The notes: generated from the sequence alone by a model not told the origin. A DNA stretch of 64,000 bases from Diploptera punctata (GCA_030220185.1 JASPKZ010000422.1:1616001-1680000); one strand, 5' to 3'. Shown: positions 32,651 to 43,444, counted from the first letter of the stretch. Translations and numbers: made by a program.

Positions 32651-32740
32651 GTCTTCCGGGCTGAATTGCCGTGGTCCAGTTTTGTTTAAACTCAGTTGAG
32701 TTTAAACAAACTGGATCATGGCCCCTTCAGCCCGGAAGAC
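32651..32740. repeat. Near-perfect 90-bp hairpin
   Basis: Two 45-base arms with almost no loop: GTCTTCCGGGCTGAA (32651) pairs with TTCAGCCCGGAAGAC (32726-32740), and TTTAAACTCAG with TTGAGTTTAAAC at the centre. Only a few mismatches lie between. Confidence 0.9.
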
Positions 32741-32744
32741 CAAG

Positions 32745-33238
32745 TTACGCCAAATATGTTACGTGTTTTTCTGTTTCGTTATTCCTCTTTGTTTTTGGAG
32801 AACATACCGACGAGGGAAATTAACTTCGTTCAATTCTCGTTTTCACATATAGATTATGTTACGATATTTCATGTCAGGATATGAAATTATTTTCCTCTCC
32901 ATGTAAGATAACGTACAAAGATCTGGAAGAGTTATACACCTCAGTAACAGTATTCCAACAGTGAATCGTATAGTTAGTTTTTTTATAAGAAACGTAATAT
33001 ACAGCTGTAATAATCATAGGGGGAAAAAGTTTAAATTCATTTCCGTATAAATCAGGCCAATTTTAGCTTGAACTTCTGAACGTTTCCCCCACGGGGTATC
33101 AGATTTTTTTATAATTATTGTTTATATTGACTACTTTGGTATTATTACAATTATTGTAAATATTTTCAGCGTTCTTTGAATAACGGTTTGTAATTGTTTA
33201 ATTACTATATTATTTAATTATTATATTATATCATTAGT
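32745..33238. other. No gene recognised
   Basis: Unassigned AT-rich sequence. Confidence 0.4.
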
Positions 33239-33240
33239 AG

Positions 33241-33559
33241 TCCACCGCTGTGGTCTCGAGGTAGCGTGCTGCCTTGTCACCCAGCGGGCCCGGGTTCGAT
33301 CCCCGGTCGGGGCAGTTTTCCTGGGTGAGGTTTTTATCGGGGTTTTTCTTCACCTGTAAGACAAATGTTAGGAAAACTTTAAGGCCCAAACGGTCCCCGA
33401 AATCATATGGCCATCATCATCATCATCATCCTTCACCGGTGTGAAAGGCAACGGGAAGCTACCACACCTACAATTCCCTAGTAAAGCTGCAAGCATAGCA
33501 TGAAAATGCTATGACTGCAGTGAAGGACCTGCCCTCGGACAGAATTACTCTGGATGGAC
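33241..33559 (+). mobile_element. tRNA-Asp-like SINE, type-A tail, best-preserved head
   Basis: Head CCGCTGTGGTCTCGAGGTAG, box B GGTTCGATCCCC, full body and tail ending in GAATTACTCTGGATGGA. ATCATTAGTA flanks both ends as target duplication. Confidence 0.93.
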
Positions 33560-33589
33560 ATCATTAGTATTATGCACTTTTAATTGTTA

Positions 33590-33646
33590 CTGGTTGGGTG
33601 GAAGAGGAGGCCGCATGACCTCAATTCTGCCAATTTAAATAAAATT

Positions 33647-33699
<53 letters not shown>

Positions 33700-33700
33700 G
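33590..33700 (+). repeat. LINE-type 3' tail with (ATT)n
   Basis: GGTGGAAGAGGAGGCCGCATGACCTC..CCAATTTAAATAAA leads into about 18 ATT units. The same tail pattern ends the elements near 31.6 and 37.5 kb. Confidence 0.75.
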
Positions 33701-33704
33701 TAAT

Positions 33705-34535
33705 AGTATTCGTTCGTGTCTCAATGTTTATAATATATTTTGATCGTACGTAGTGCAAAATCCATATTTAAAATGTGCAATTGTATTATTTGCAGCCTAT
33801 ATATAGGTTCATATGTGAAGGTTATTAGTGAATAGTAATATTTTTACCCAATAAATCGCACTTCAAAATCTGCGCATTAATTTTACTTCCCATGAGCGAA
33901 TATTTCCTTCGCACTATGTTGCAAAATGTGATTTCAAATTAGTGGACATTTGTTCATAAATTCGGCACCAAACAAAGATATTTGTCTTTTGTTTTTAAAT
34001 AAATAATAGTTATATTAAGTTATAACAATAGCAGCCTAATAATAATGCACCACAGTTGATTTTAAATAATGCCTTTACATTGTATTATTAATTCAAAGTC
34101 ATTAATTTAAAGTAACAGTTTGGAGATGTGGTCTGATAGGGCAGTAATTAAACCTTGGATCACATCCAGAAAATCTAAAATTAGACGTGCGTGTCAATAA
34201 GCTCCCAGAATGCTCCTCGTTCACGCTTTTCCATACTTTTTCTTTTTCTCTTTCTTAAACTCTTTACATGCCGAGTAAAATTGTATTGTATCCACGTGGA
34301 GTTTGGGTTATGTTTGAAATTAAACAAAATGCCACAGTTTGCAAAACCGTTTCACACTTCCAGTTGTAATTTAAAATTTTGAGTTACGCATTCCAAACTT
34401 GATTTTGCTCCTCCTCCTCATCATCATTATTTTAATTATTCTGCTTTCCGCTTTAAGATATTATATATACTAGCTCATAATAAATGTCTTTTTTTTAACA
34501 ATTTTTATGTGAAAAGTTTACTGACAAGAAATTAA
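33705..34535. other. No gene recognised
   Basis: Unassigned AT-rich sequence. Confidence 0.4.
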
Positions 34536-34539
34536 ACTT

Positions 34540-34890
34540 CTCATCAAAGTATTTACCGTCAGATTCTATGGTCTTAAGCCACATTTCAGCGAGGTTTGTT
34601 ATCCTGCGACGGTATCAGTTTCTGGTTTTTGATGCGAAGAATTCGTTGAGACCCACTTCCACAAGTTCAACGTGTTCAATGTTTCACGCAAGAAATGGGG
34701 CATGGATCGAAACAGATGATATAATCTGAAGGATCAAGATCAGGGCTATATGCTAAGTGATAGCATTTCTGTTCCTCTCGATTCCTGATTGTTTTTGTCA
34801 TGGTTGTTCGTGCAGTCTAACCACTTAGACTGCACGCCCAATTGGAAGAAACTTCCAGTGAATCACACCCTTAGAATTCCACCAATGATA
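34540..34890 (-). pseudogene. Mariner transposase C-terminal relic
   Basis: Read on the minus strand, pieces in shifting frames match the C-terminal third of mariner transposases. VIHWKFLPIG corresponds to the (V)LYWELLPPG block, then CYHLAYSPDLDPSDY contains the third catalytic Asp (SPDLxPSDYHLF). LRETLN, the W(V)xxFFASK region and ESDGKYFDE follow, close to the normal end. The stretch with the second Asp (HHDNARPH) is deleted. Many frameshifts are present. No terminal repeats were identified around it. Confidence 0.7.
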
Positions 34891-34894
34891 CAAT

Positions 34895-35345
34895 ATTGCA
34901 ATAAAACCGACATTACTTATGAAACAACTTAACTAGCTCTTTCGTTAATTCATTCGACACGTGTTATTGTATCTCCATCTTGTTTTCAGTCTTCTGATAT
35001 ACCTACGTCCATTAGGTACGCATTTACTGATCCTCTTCAATAATAAGATGTTTTCCAATGACGTTTGGTGTCCTAAATTTAACCGAACTGTCGTAGAATT
35101 GGGATAATTGACACAGTGAAAAAATGTACGCGACAGTGCATAATTAGCCCTGGCTGATGATTACTACAGCGATGTCCTCCTTTACTATGTCATTTTTTTT
35201 CAAATTATAGTACAGCCAATACATGCCTATCGAAGCAATTAGCTCCGGTCAGAAAAATAACAGTTGTTAAGAGCCGAGTCGCAAATAACATAACATATAC
35301 AATTGCATTCTGGGCCAGCAGATAAAGACCTATCTCCTGCTCTTT
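34895..35345. other. No gene recognised
   Basis: May include more of the mariner relic but nothing is identifiable. Confidence 0.35.
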
Positions 35346-35348
35346 CTG

Positions 35349-35380
35349 CTGATGATGGGACATGTCCCGAAAGGCCTACA
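35349..35380 (+). ncRNA. Hammerhead-like core (CTGATGA...GAAA), weak
   Basis: CTGATGA at 35349-35355, then TGGGACATGTCCC, a possible short stem, then GAAA at 35369-35372 and GGCCTACAG. Resembles 21380-21412 including the CCCGAAAG..CTACAG end. Stem I and stem III are not clear. Confidence 0.22.
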
Positions 35381-35384
35381 GAGG

Positions 35385-37285
35385 ATCAGTAGTTTTTAAA
35401 GTTCAGGCGACGGACCTATTGGTAACAGTTTTATAATACAAGGATATAATAATATGTTGAAGATTCCATTTTTCGGGGTTTCAACTGCCATAACGCCTAC
35501 GAGTATAGAGGGTTTCAGCCTCGAATGTTCCAATGAATGAGGCACTACAATGTTTCTCAACTGTGTATAGGTTGTACTAAACTTTGTTTTTAACTTTTTT
35601 TTCACTTCTGTCATCCTAGTTATTTCTGTGTAAAATTTTATTCTCAGTAGTTTCGTTTATTTGTTTGATTCTCTGTGTTATTGTTCTGCATTCACTCCAA
35701 TAGGTTAATACTGGTCAATATTGGTTGAAATTGTTATAATATCGGTTTTTCACGATGATTTACCAGAAACAACATACTAATTTATGAACAGTTTTATATA
35801 TTAATCCTGAACATATTAATTTTAGGTTCATCTGCACATATTCCATTTTCTTGAAAATGCATTTGATTGGTATATCTTCTACATGAATACTTTCTTTGAT
35901 AACCGATTTATATCGATTTGTTGTAGATGAACTAGAAATTTCCCTTCATGCTTTTGAATACCGTTTCAAATAACTAGAAGAACTATTTAATAATTGAATT
36001 TGAACTATGGATGGAAATTAGCTACTACAGTGATGTAACTTAATATAATCTAGCCCAAGAGTTAGCTGATTACACTTCAAAACTGAAGTAGCTTTTGCTA
36101 AATATAGGCATGTATATAGGTTATTAAAACACTATAATAAATTGCAAATACTATATATTCATTCAGTCTTTATTCTGACTCATTTTATTAATTTTTCATA
36201 TACCATGTTCTAAAATTAAGAACTCCAAGATGTATCCCAAATTAATAAATTGATTGACTCTATGGCTAACTAGCCTGTGCTCCTTTGGAAGATGTTTGTT
36301 ACAAATTTAAGACATAGCGTTATTATTGTTGTTATGGACAGTATTGGACATTGATATTTGTACACCAAGGAGCCCATAAAGTTAAATTATAACTAGGACA
36401 GTATTTTAATGGCATAAAATCACAAATATATGAACACATAATTATGTATTTATAACTTAAAATTTAAAAGAATTCATTTAAACACACACACACAATATAT
36501 ATAACCTAACAGTATTATAACTAGGTAATAATTACAGTTGTAAAATAAAAACGGCATGTCAGTTTATGGCAGTGAACTCTTAATTTAAGAATAAATGGTG
36601 AAGCAAGCAAAAGGTGCAATTAGATATCGTATATCGGCAAACACTTTCACCATATTGAGACAAAACTGTTTTAGTTTTATTTAATTTTACTTCAACACTT
36701 TTCTTCTCTTTAGGCACTTTTCATCAACTTTATTGCACACACTTCCGGCTTAAATAATATTCAGTAACTGATTGTCGAAAATATATGTTCACTGTTGCTT
36801 ACGGTTAAAATCCATATTGTGAAGTCAATAGAAATGAGAGAAGAAGATAGATTTATAATTTTCCAGAAAACTAAATGCGGTGTGTGTATTTCTGAGAAAT
36901 TTAACAATCCAAACGAACATGAAGAAAGAAATAGTATGATGAAAGTTTTTATACTTTTTCAGAGTGAGAATATGCCCAAAATAGCGCTAACTTAATTTGC
37001 TCTATCATCTAGAAATTGGCAAATATGCATAAATATAACAATGTACTTTTATTCAATTACTTTTATATAACAAGCATTTAAGTATATTTAATGGACATAT
37101 CAGTCATACTAAAAAATCCATGCTACATCATAAAAGTACCAGCTCTAATTATTGTAACTATATTTCAGTGAGCTGTTCTTAAGGATTTTCAAAAAGAAAG
37201 TGATACATTGAAAGTCATAGCAAGAGCACAGTAAGTAGAATTCTAGTGACTTTTATAGGACTTTTATATGACAGATAATTAATTG
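35385..37285. other. No gene recognised
   Basis: Frames at 35396-35614 (minus) and 36795-36995 (plus) have no motif. A short (AC)n run lies at about 36482-36495. Confidence 0.4.
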
Positions 37286-37291
37286 TTCAAT

Positions 37292-37458
37292 GACTATTAT
37301 TGTAACTTTTTTTGTATTCATATGTAACATATGTTTGTCCTGTTTAATATGACTATTATTGTAATTTTTTTGTATTCATGTGTAACATATGTTTGTCCTG
37401 TTTAATATGACTATTATTGTATTTTTTTTGTATTCATATGTAACATATGCTTGTTCTG
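37292..37458 (+). repeat. Tandem repeat, 2.8 copies of 58-59 bp
   Basis: Units start at 37292, 37351 and 37409 with GACTATTATTGTA, and contain TGTAACATATGTTTGTCC. They are nearly identical, with differences in the T-run and single substitutions. Confidence 0.92.
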
Positions 37459-37540
37459 GTGAGTGGAAGAGAAGGCCACATGGCCTTAACTCCACCAGGC
37501 TAAATAAATCTATTCTATTCTAATCTATTCTATTCTATAG
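37455..37540 (+). repeat. LINE-type 3' tail with (TCTAT)n
   Basis: GGTGAGTGGAAGAGAAGGCC..ATGGCCTTAACTCCACCAGG..TAAATAAA leads into CTATTCTATTCTAATCTATT. The tandem repeat just upstream is probably part of the same element's 3' region. Confidence 0.7.
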
Positions 37541-37624
37541 GAGAACGGTAAAATAGTTTGGATACATATGTGCAGCCGTGATTGGTTGGAATAATTATGT
37601 ACATATGTGACCGATGAACAAAAA

Positions 37625-37730
37625 TAGTCATTGTAGCAAAAGATCGCTGGGACGTCCAAAAAAGCGCTGGATAGAAAATTCCTCTTTGAGACCGTAACAG
37701 GCCACAAGGCCTAATACTTGCATGGATGAT
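37625..37730 (+). pseudogene. LINE C-terminal scrap (LGRPKKRW)
   Basis: AKRSLGRPKKRWIENS is read at 37639-37686, the basic C-terminal motif found after the RT domain of several LINE clades, followed by CACAAGGCCT and GATGATGATCAG. Too short to assign a clade. Confidence 0.55.
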
Positions 37731-37739
37731 GATCAGATT

Positions 37740-38240
37740 TATTTAAAGAAATACATTTGAATAATAACGAACTGCATTGGGAACAAAGAAGGCCTTGAAT
37801 TGATACATAAATAGAAGCAATGTCAACGAAATGGTGACATCTGTGCTTAGATATGTCAAGGTTAAATATGAAACGTCGAAAAGTGAAGCTGTTTCGCAAT
37901 GTACAGTTCAAAGGTCATAAACTTGTAACGCCAAACTCCCATTAATTATTTTAGAAACTTCAGAACAGCAAGAACATTAAACGATTCTGGGCTCAAACAA
38001 GCTGCTGTAATTTTTCACGTTGATATGTGACTGGGAATATTAAAATATAGCCTTGAGATTAAAATATTTTTTAAAAATTATGAGAGGAAACTTCAAAAGA
38101 GAAATTTTACAACACAAAGTTGGCTTTAAAACATTTATTCTGATTTAATTGGCTCTACATCACCTACTCTTAGATGGTTTCGCCAAATTGGATTAAATAT
38201 GTAATCACGTTTAATACATTGTATTCCAAGAGTTTTTAGG
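37740..38240. other. No gene recognised
   Basis: The minus frame at 37711-37911 has no motif. Confidence 0.4.
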
Positions 38241-38264
38241 CAATTTTATATGAATTTACATTTT

Positions 38265-38385
38265 TGAGCACGTTGGTTCAAATGGAACGGTTCAAGAATC
38301 GTATTCGGGAGGTCTCGGTTTCAAATGCGGGTTCTGTTCAACCTGGCTATACTGGGTTCGAATTTCATTACAAAAAACAATTTCA
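38265..38385 (+). mobile_element. tRNA-like SINE relic
   Basis: GTTGGTTCAAATGGAACGG..TATTCGGGAGGTCTCGGTTT and a later GGGTTCGAATTTC look like a decayed tRNA head. Similar pieces occur in reverse at 39130-39235 and 57660-57745. Confidence 0.45.
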
Positions 38386-38424
38386 TCATGTTCACCGTTC
38401 CCTAATACAGTATATTTAAAAATA

Positions 38425-38996
38425 AATAGACTGGATATACCTAGGAACAATAATTACAAAAAAGGAATGAGATGCACAAAGAAATTAAATATAGGCACAA
38501 TTCTGGAAATGCTTGCTATTATGCATTACAGGACTAAAAAAAAAAAAGTTAAACTGAAAATATAAAACTCATTTTAGCAGTTGTACGGATGCGAAACATT
38601 GGACTCTTACTTTAAGGAAGGAATGGAGATTACGAGTATTTGAGAATAAAATTCTTAGGAAAATGTTTGGACCAAAGAGAGATGAACAGACAGGTGATGG
38701 AGGAGACTACATTAGGAAGCCAGATATAATAACAGTTAAGAATGGTAGACTGCAATGGGCAAGACATGTGTCACGATTGGGTAATGAAAGACATGCATTG
38801 AAGCATCTTATAGGAAAATCAGTGGGAAAACGTCCAGTTGTTAGACCAAGAATGAGGTGGGAGAATAACATTAACCATGATTTGAGGGAAGTAGATTATA
38901 CAGGGAACGATTGGAAAACATTAGATCAGGATAGAGATGTATGGAGAGCATATTTTCGCCCGGCCATGAATCTACGGGGTAGTTTGTTCAGTTAAT
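38425..38996 (+). pseudogene. LINE RT C-terminal tail, longest open piece
   Basis: Upstream scraps match the KYLGTIITN..EIKxRxxSGNACYYALQ region. The open frame 38663-38995 reads FGPKRDEQTGDGG, YIRKPDIITVKNGRLQWARH, VSRLGNERHALKHLIGKS, VGKRPVVRPRMRWENNINHD, LREVDYTGNDWKTLDQDRD and VWRAYFRPAMNLRG. This is the complete C-terminal domain of the lineage. Where intact relatives have a GEWRKLHNxEL stretch, this copy is deleted to GDGGDY. The RT palm is absent and the frame upstream is broken by an A12 run, so it is a 5'-truncated dead copy. Same lineage as 30419, 45480, 58224. Confidence 0.85.
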
Positions 38997-39129
38997 AGAA
39001 GAACAGTTTTTATATTTTTTAAACGGAGTTAAGAAGGGCCTATCGCATTGCGTCTACTTTTTAATGATAGTATGGAATGATAAAATAATTCTTGATAATG
39101 CAATTCCAACCCAGCATTTGTCTTGATGA

Positions 39130-39235
39130 ACGAGGAAAACCAGAAAAAATCGTAATTCGGGTTATCGGCATCGGGATTTGAACCAGGGGTCTACCGAATA
39201 TGAATCACCATCGCTATCTCTTAACCCAACTTGGT
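39130..39235 (-). mobile_element. tRNA-like SINE relic
   Basis: The minus strand has GGTTAAGAGATAGCGATGG and box-B-like CTGGTTCAAATCCCG. No tail identified. Confidence 0.45.
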
Positions 39236-39237
39236 CG

Positions 39238-39337
39238 GTATTTATTATTATTATTATTATCATCATCATGTACGCGAATAGAAGGCTAACTGTATTATCA
39301 TTAATTATTATTATGATTATTATTATCATCATCAATA

Positions 39338-39369
<32 letters not shown>

Positions 39370-39380
39370 TTTATTATAGG
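39238..39380. repeat. (ATT)n / (ATC)n simple repeat, two blocks
   Basis: ATT/ATC runs at 39242-39267 and 39300-39378 around a short unique stretch. The polyisoleucine frames are artefacts. Confidence 0.95.
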
Positions 39381-39399
39381 ATGAGAGGCATTTCCAGGC

Positions 39400-40155
39400 A
39401 TTCTGTGTATTATAGCGGATGGAGTTATATTTAAGGATGCACAAGACGTATTCTTAAAACGCGAAGTTGTAGAGAAAGAGTGAATTGACTCAGAAGTTTA
39501 GAATGAACATTTAAGATTAATAAGATACTAGAATAATAGGCACTCAATTTTAGTTCGATTAAATTGCCTTTAATAAAACTTCAGATTTATTCTAAGGTTT
39601 TATTATATAGACTATACCCGTTGTTTTTTTTTGTGTTCTAGGATAGATATACAGAGGGTATGTAATAGCGTATTCTATGATTTTATTGCACATGTTTCGC
39701 TTTATGAAGCAAGGTTTATCTTGAATCCGTTATTGCAACTTTACTTTCGTTTTATGTCCTCTATTTTAAAATGCATTGCTTCATATTTTTATGTCCTGTC
39801 ATTTGACGCATTCTTTTTTATGCTTCTTTCCTTCACAAAAAAAAAAGACACGGTAATGTTTTGTCATTTTGCACAGACAGAAGAAAAAATTTAATTCACA
39901 TTTATGTTAAAATAAACGACTGAAGGTGCGTCAATAATTTTTACTGATAACAAACAGAGTAAAATCTATCATAAAAAAAATATTTTCAAAACCGAGGTGG
40001 AAGAAAGTCACTTTAATTAAATATGTTTTGTATTAACCCAGAACAGGTTTATGTATTGATTATTAAATATAATCAAATTCGAAATAAAATATTAGACGTT
40101 GCATGATTTTGTTTTTGGGCCCAAGAGAGACGACAGATAAATGGATGGGGAAATC
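39400..40155. other. No gene recognised
   Basis: The plus frame 39631-39894 is Phe/Leu-rich with no motif. Confidence 0.4.
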
Positions 40156-40162
40156 TTTATAA

Positions 40163-40479
40163 CCATCCATCCATAGTAATTCTTCCCGAAGGCAGGTCTT
40201 TCACTGCAAACATAGCATTTTCATGCTATGCTTTGCAGCTTTACTAGGGAATTATAGGTGTGGTAGCTTCCCAGACCGGTGAAGGATGATGATAATGCTG
40301 ATGATGATCATATGATTATGGAACTGTTTGGGCCTTAAAGTTTTTCTGACATTTGTGTTACAGGTGAGGAAAAACCCCGATAAAAAAACCTCACCCAGAA
40401 AAACTGCACCGATCGGGAATCGAACCCGGGCCCGCTGTGTGACAAGGCAGCACACTACCTCTAGACCACAGCGGTGGAC
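40163..40479 (-). mobile_element. tRNA-Asp-like SINE, type-A tail
   Basis: Complete. Minus-strand head CCGCTGTGGTCTAGAGGTAG, box B GGTTCGATTCCC. CTTTATAA flanks both sides. Confidence 0.9.
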
Positions 40480-40526
40480 TTGACTTTATAACAGCGAAAT
40501 GAATAGGCCTACTACTCTTTATGGCA

Positions 40527-40556
40527 GTCCACTACTGTGGTCTCGATGTAGCATGC
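40527..40556 (+). mobile_element. SINE head fragment
   Basis: GTCCACTACTGTGGTCTCGA and TGTAGCATGC match the first 30 bp of the tRNA-Asp-like SINE; the rest is absent. Confidence 0.7.
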
Positions 40557-40659
40557 AGACGTGTATTCGAAATTATAAACGCCATCGCTCGGCTTTTAAA
40601 CATTTTCTCGCTTCTGTAAAAACCACTTCCCAACCTCGCATCGTAATATACTATTATCG

Positions 40660-40815
40660 GAAACCAGGTGTAAGAACATTTAAGCCCAGTGGAACTACGA
40701 TGGGCAGATCATGCCACGAATGAGGAGTGAAAGAAGAGCATGAAAATTCTTGCAGGAAAGTCAGCGGAAAGCGCTCAGTAGATGTCAAAAATGAGTTGGG
40801 AGGGTGAAATTAATT
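40660..40815 (+). pseudogene. LINE RT C-terminal scrap
   Basis: GTAAGAACATTTAAG..TGGGCAGATCATGCCACGAA corresponds to IVRTVKxxRLRWAGHVARM of the 38.4-kb lineage, and AGTCAGCGGAAAGCGCTCAG to the GKRPxGRP region. Frames are broken. Confidence 0.5.
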
Positions 40816-41163
40816 AATATTATTTGTTTCAAAATCCCCACCGTAGCTTTCTATCGTTAACCATATTTTCAATCCTTGTACCGTATATAACTATTTAGAA
40901 TCCATACTTCATTTTACAATTTTTGCCAACTATACGGTATATGAGCCCTGTTTACCAGCATATGATTCGATTTTAAGACCATACCGAACTTACAGAGCCC
41001 TGAATGACATGCTAAAATTACCGGAAATGCTATAGTGGCAACGTCTTTGCGATAGATACATCAGTTATCTCAGCTTGTCTGGCACGACTACCTTATGTAA
41101 CATCACACAGCGAGTTAGCTCAAAGCAGTGCCAACCAACCTGACTTACGTGTTTCTTCCACGC

Positions 41164-41277
41164 ATATGTGGGTAGGAATTCCGTTATCACATTCACCATT
41201 TCATAGTAACATTAAATATGCCTATTGGTGAATGTGATAAAATGGAATATGATAATGGAATTCCTACCCACATATGC
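41164..41277. repeat. Imperfect hairpin, ~50-base arms
   Basis: CATATGTGGGTAGGAATTCC (41164) pairs exactly with GGAATTCCTACCCACATATG (41258-41277), and TTATCACATTCACCA with TGGTGAATGTGATAA. The right arm has an extra 15 bases. Confidence 0.9.
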
Positions 41278-41465
41278 CTTCAAAAAGTGAAATAAAAAAT
41301 CAGACGCACCGGCTCTTATTACTTGTGTATCGCATTTCAACAAAACAATAGTACGAGTATATTACGATGCGATGTTGGGAAGTGTTTTTTCAGAAGCGAG
41401 GAATTCTGTAAAACACTTCACATTATTGTACATTATTTTTTTGCGCGATGGTGTTTTACAAATAA

Positions 41466-41700
41466 TAAATAATAGTAAAACAATAACATTTATTTGAAAT
41501 ATTTGCATTCATTATAAACAATTGACTAACATTAACAGTGTGGGCAATGTTATTTAGTTAAAACAACATGAGGCCGTGAGACCAATTTAGTGATAAAATG
41601 GCGACAAGTACGTATTTATTGTTTTATATTGTTTGAAATAAAGTTCAGTTCATTTCAAATGCAGTGATTTGTTTGGTATAATGCATATCAACACTACCTT
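41466..41700. other. No gene recognised
   Basis: Unassigned. Confidence 0.4.
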
Positions 41701-41705
41701 TTGGG

Positions 41706-42025
41706 TCCATCCATAGTAATTCTGCCCGAAGGCAGGTCCTTCACTGCAATCATAGCATTTTCATGCTATGCTTTCAGCTTTACTAGGGAATTATAGGTGT
41801 GGTAGCTTCCCGTTGCTTTCCACACCGGTGAAGGATGATGATAATGATAAGGATGACGATGATGGCCATATGATTTCGGGGACCGTTTGGGCTTTAAAGT
41901 TTTCCTGACATTTGTCTTGCAGGTGAGGAAAAACCTCACCCAGAAAAACTGCCCCGACCGGGGATCGAACCCGGGCCCGCTGCATGACAAGGCAGCACGC
42001 TACCTCGAGACCACACCGGTGGGCA
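41706..42025 (-). mobile_element. tRNA-Asp-like SINE, type-A tail
   Basis: Complete. Minus-strand box B GGTTCGATCCCC, head GTGGTCTCGAGGTAGCGTGC. ACCTTTTGG stands at both junctions. Several frames at 41766-42147 come from this SINE. Confidence 0.92.
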
Positions 42026-42029
42026 ACCT

Positions 42030-42735
42030 TTTGGATATTTTTTGTATATACATTGTATATAGTATACATAGAGGGCAGTGGTTTTACTTCCTACCACACG
42101 TGTTTGTAATTTTTAATATTAGGTTTAGTTATTTTATTACAGTATAGTTATTTAGATTGGCAACCCCAAAATGTAGGAAGTTGAACTTTCAATCGTGGTC
42201 GCCATTGCTGTAAGTACGACAAACCGCACTATCGCGCAAAAAATCTATAAACTTCTAAAGAAAAGACCCTAGGTTAGACGTATACTTAGCGACAAAAAGA
42301 ATGAGCCGTTCTGGCCCACTGCGCATGCTCGAAATGCCATAGTTGCGGTTCACGAGATAACGAATTGTTAAATGATTTAAATGCGCTGTATTTGGTTTTA
42401 ACCGTCTTAAATAGTTAAAGAACGGCGAAGGAGACATGTTTCTAGATATTTAAGTGTTTGACAAATGCAATATTACTCAAATTGCGACATTTTAAATAAA
42501 GTTCAACTCTCGTTCATAGTACAAAGTAAACAAGGCAACTAGTATCCGGTGTTCGAGTAGCGTAGATCGTTAAACTACTTACAACAAAACGAATTATACG
42601 TGAAAGCCAGGGTTCGAGTCCTCCGACAATTTTTTTATTCATTTGTATTTTCGCAAAATACATCCTACAACATTTAATTTCTGCCACATAATCTACATCC
42701 ACTTTACACTATTTCAAGTAATATTCCTGCCTTCG
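42030..42735. other. No gene recognised; tRNA-like relic at 42560-42635
   Basis: GAGTAGCGTAGATCGTTAAA and, 50 bases on, CAGGGTTCGAGTCCTCCGAC resemble box A and box B of a tRNA-derived sequence, but no full cloverleaf is evident. Confidence 0.45.
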
Positions 42736-42739
42736 TAAA

Positions 42740-42805
42740 CTCTGTAACACCATTTAGCTAACTAACTCACTGGTACTATCGAACCCGTAGGTTCATGGCC
42801 ACATC
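42740..42805 (-). pseudogene. LINE 3' coding end, short
   Basis: The minus strand reads (D)VAMNLRVR then stop and CAGTGAGTTAGTTAGC, the last codons and 3' end of the 45.5-kb lineage. Confidence 0.65.
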
Positions 42806-42896
42806 ATTTAGCTATCGGTGTAAATTTAATTGTGTGTGCAGTACTACGTTTTAATAATAATGCTATAAATTTATGTAATCAAATATAATATAGCTT

Positions 42897-43268
42897 CACC
42901 GCTGTGGTCTCGGGGTAGCGTGCTGCCTTGTCACGCAGCGGGCCCGGTTTCGATCCCCGGTCGGGACAGTTTTTCAGGATGAGGTTTTATCGGGGTTTTT
43001 CCTCACGTGTAAGACAAATGTCAGGAAAACTTTAAGGCCCAAACGGTCCCCGAAATCATATGGCCATCGCAATCATCATCATTCATATTCATCTTAAGTT
43101 AAGTTTAGGATTAGGGACTCTACTGGTGCACCATTATCATCATCACCCATCATAACATCGGGGCAACGTAACCCCGCCTTCCAGGCGCCCCAACCTCAGA
43201 AGTGGGTTAAAAGTACGCTATACCAGGAGAGAAACCAGGAATGCCGAAAGACAAACCTGGGGCATTTG
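42897..43268 (+). mobile_element. tRNA-Asp-like head SINE with type-B tail
   Basis: Head CCGCTGTGGTCTCGGGGTAG and box B GGTTTCGATCCCCGG are well kept. The body is followed not by the type-A tail but by CATCTTAAGTTAAGTTTAGG, ATCGGGGCAACGTAACCCCG, CGCCCCAACCTCAGAAGTGG and ACCTGGGGC. Best copy of the head plus type-B combination. Confidence 0.9.
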
Positions 43269-43354
43269 AAAAAATATATATATTTATGAGTTTATTTACT
43301 TATTACGTATATTGGTTTATATATGTCAAGACCAGTATAATAATAGTCCATAGA

Positions 43355-43440
43355 TGTTTGACAATAATAAAAATAATAATAATTATTATTATTATTATCC
43401 ATCATCTATAATAATAATAATAATAATAAATATAATAATG
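43355..43440. repeat. (AAT)n/(ATT)n palindromic simple repeat
   Basis: AATAATAATAATT followed by ATTATTATTATT and a second AAT block can fold on itself. Confidence 0.9.
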
Positions 43441-43444
43441 GGAT

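Larger units (their letters stand above)
40565..41465. mobile_element. Possible ~900-bp element with long inverted ends
   Basis: Left arm 40565-40660 (CGCCATCGCTCGG, CTCGCTTCTG, CCACTTCCCAACCTCGCATC, GTAATATACT) matches in inverted order the right arm 41345-41462 (AGTATATTACGATGCGATGT, TGGGAAGTG, CAGAAGCGAG, GCGCGATGGTG). The right arm has extra sequence at 41407-41440. No target duplication is visible. The interior holds a LINE scrap and a separate hairpin. Confidence 0.5.

Noticed and set aside
33241..33315. Functional tRNA genes at SINE heads (also 43946, 50638, 47440)
   Set aside because: Box A and B traces are present, but arms do not complete a cloverleaf and the sequence runs on into SINE bodies with target duplications.
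39162..39401. Polyisoleucine ORFs (also 46237-46434 and poly-Tyr at 47482-47760)
   Set aside because: Artefacts of ATT/AAT simple repeats.
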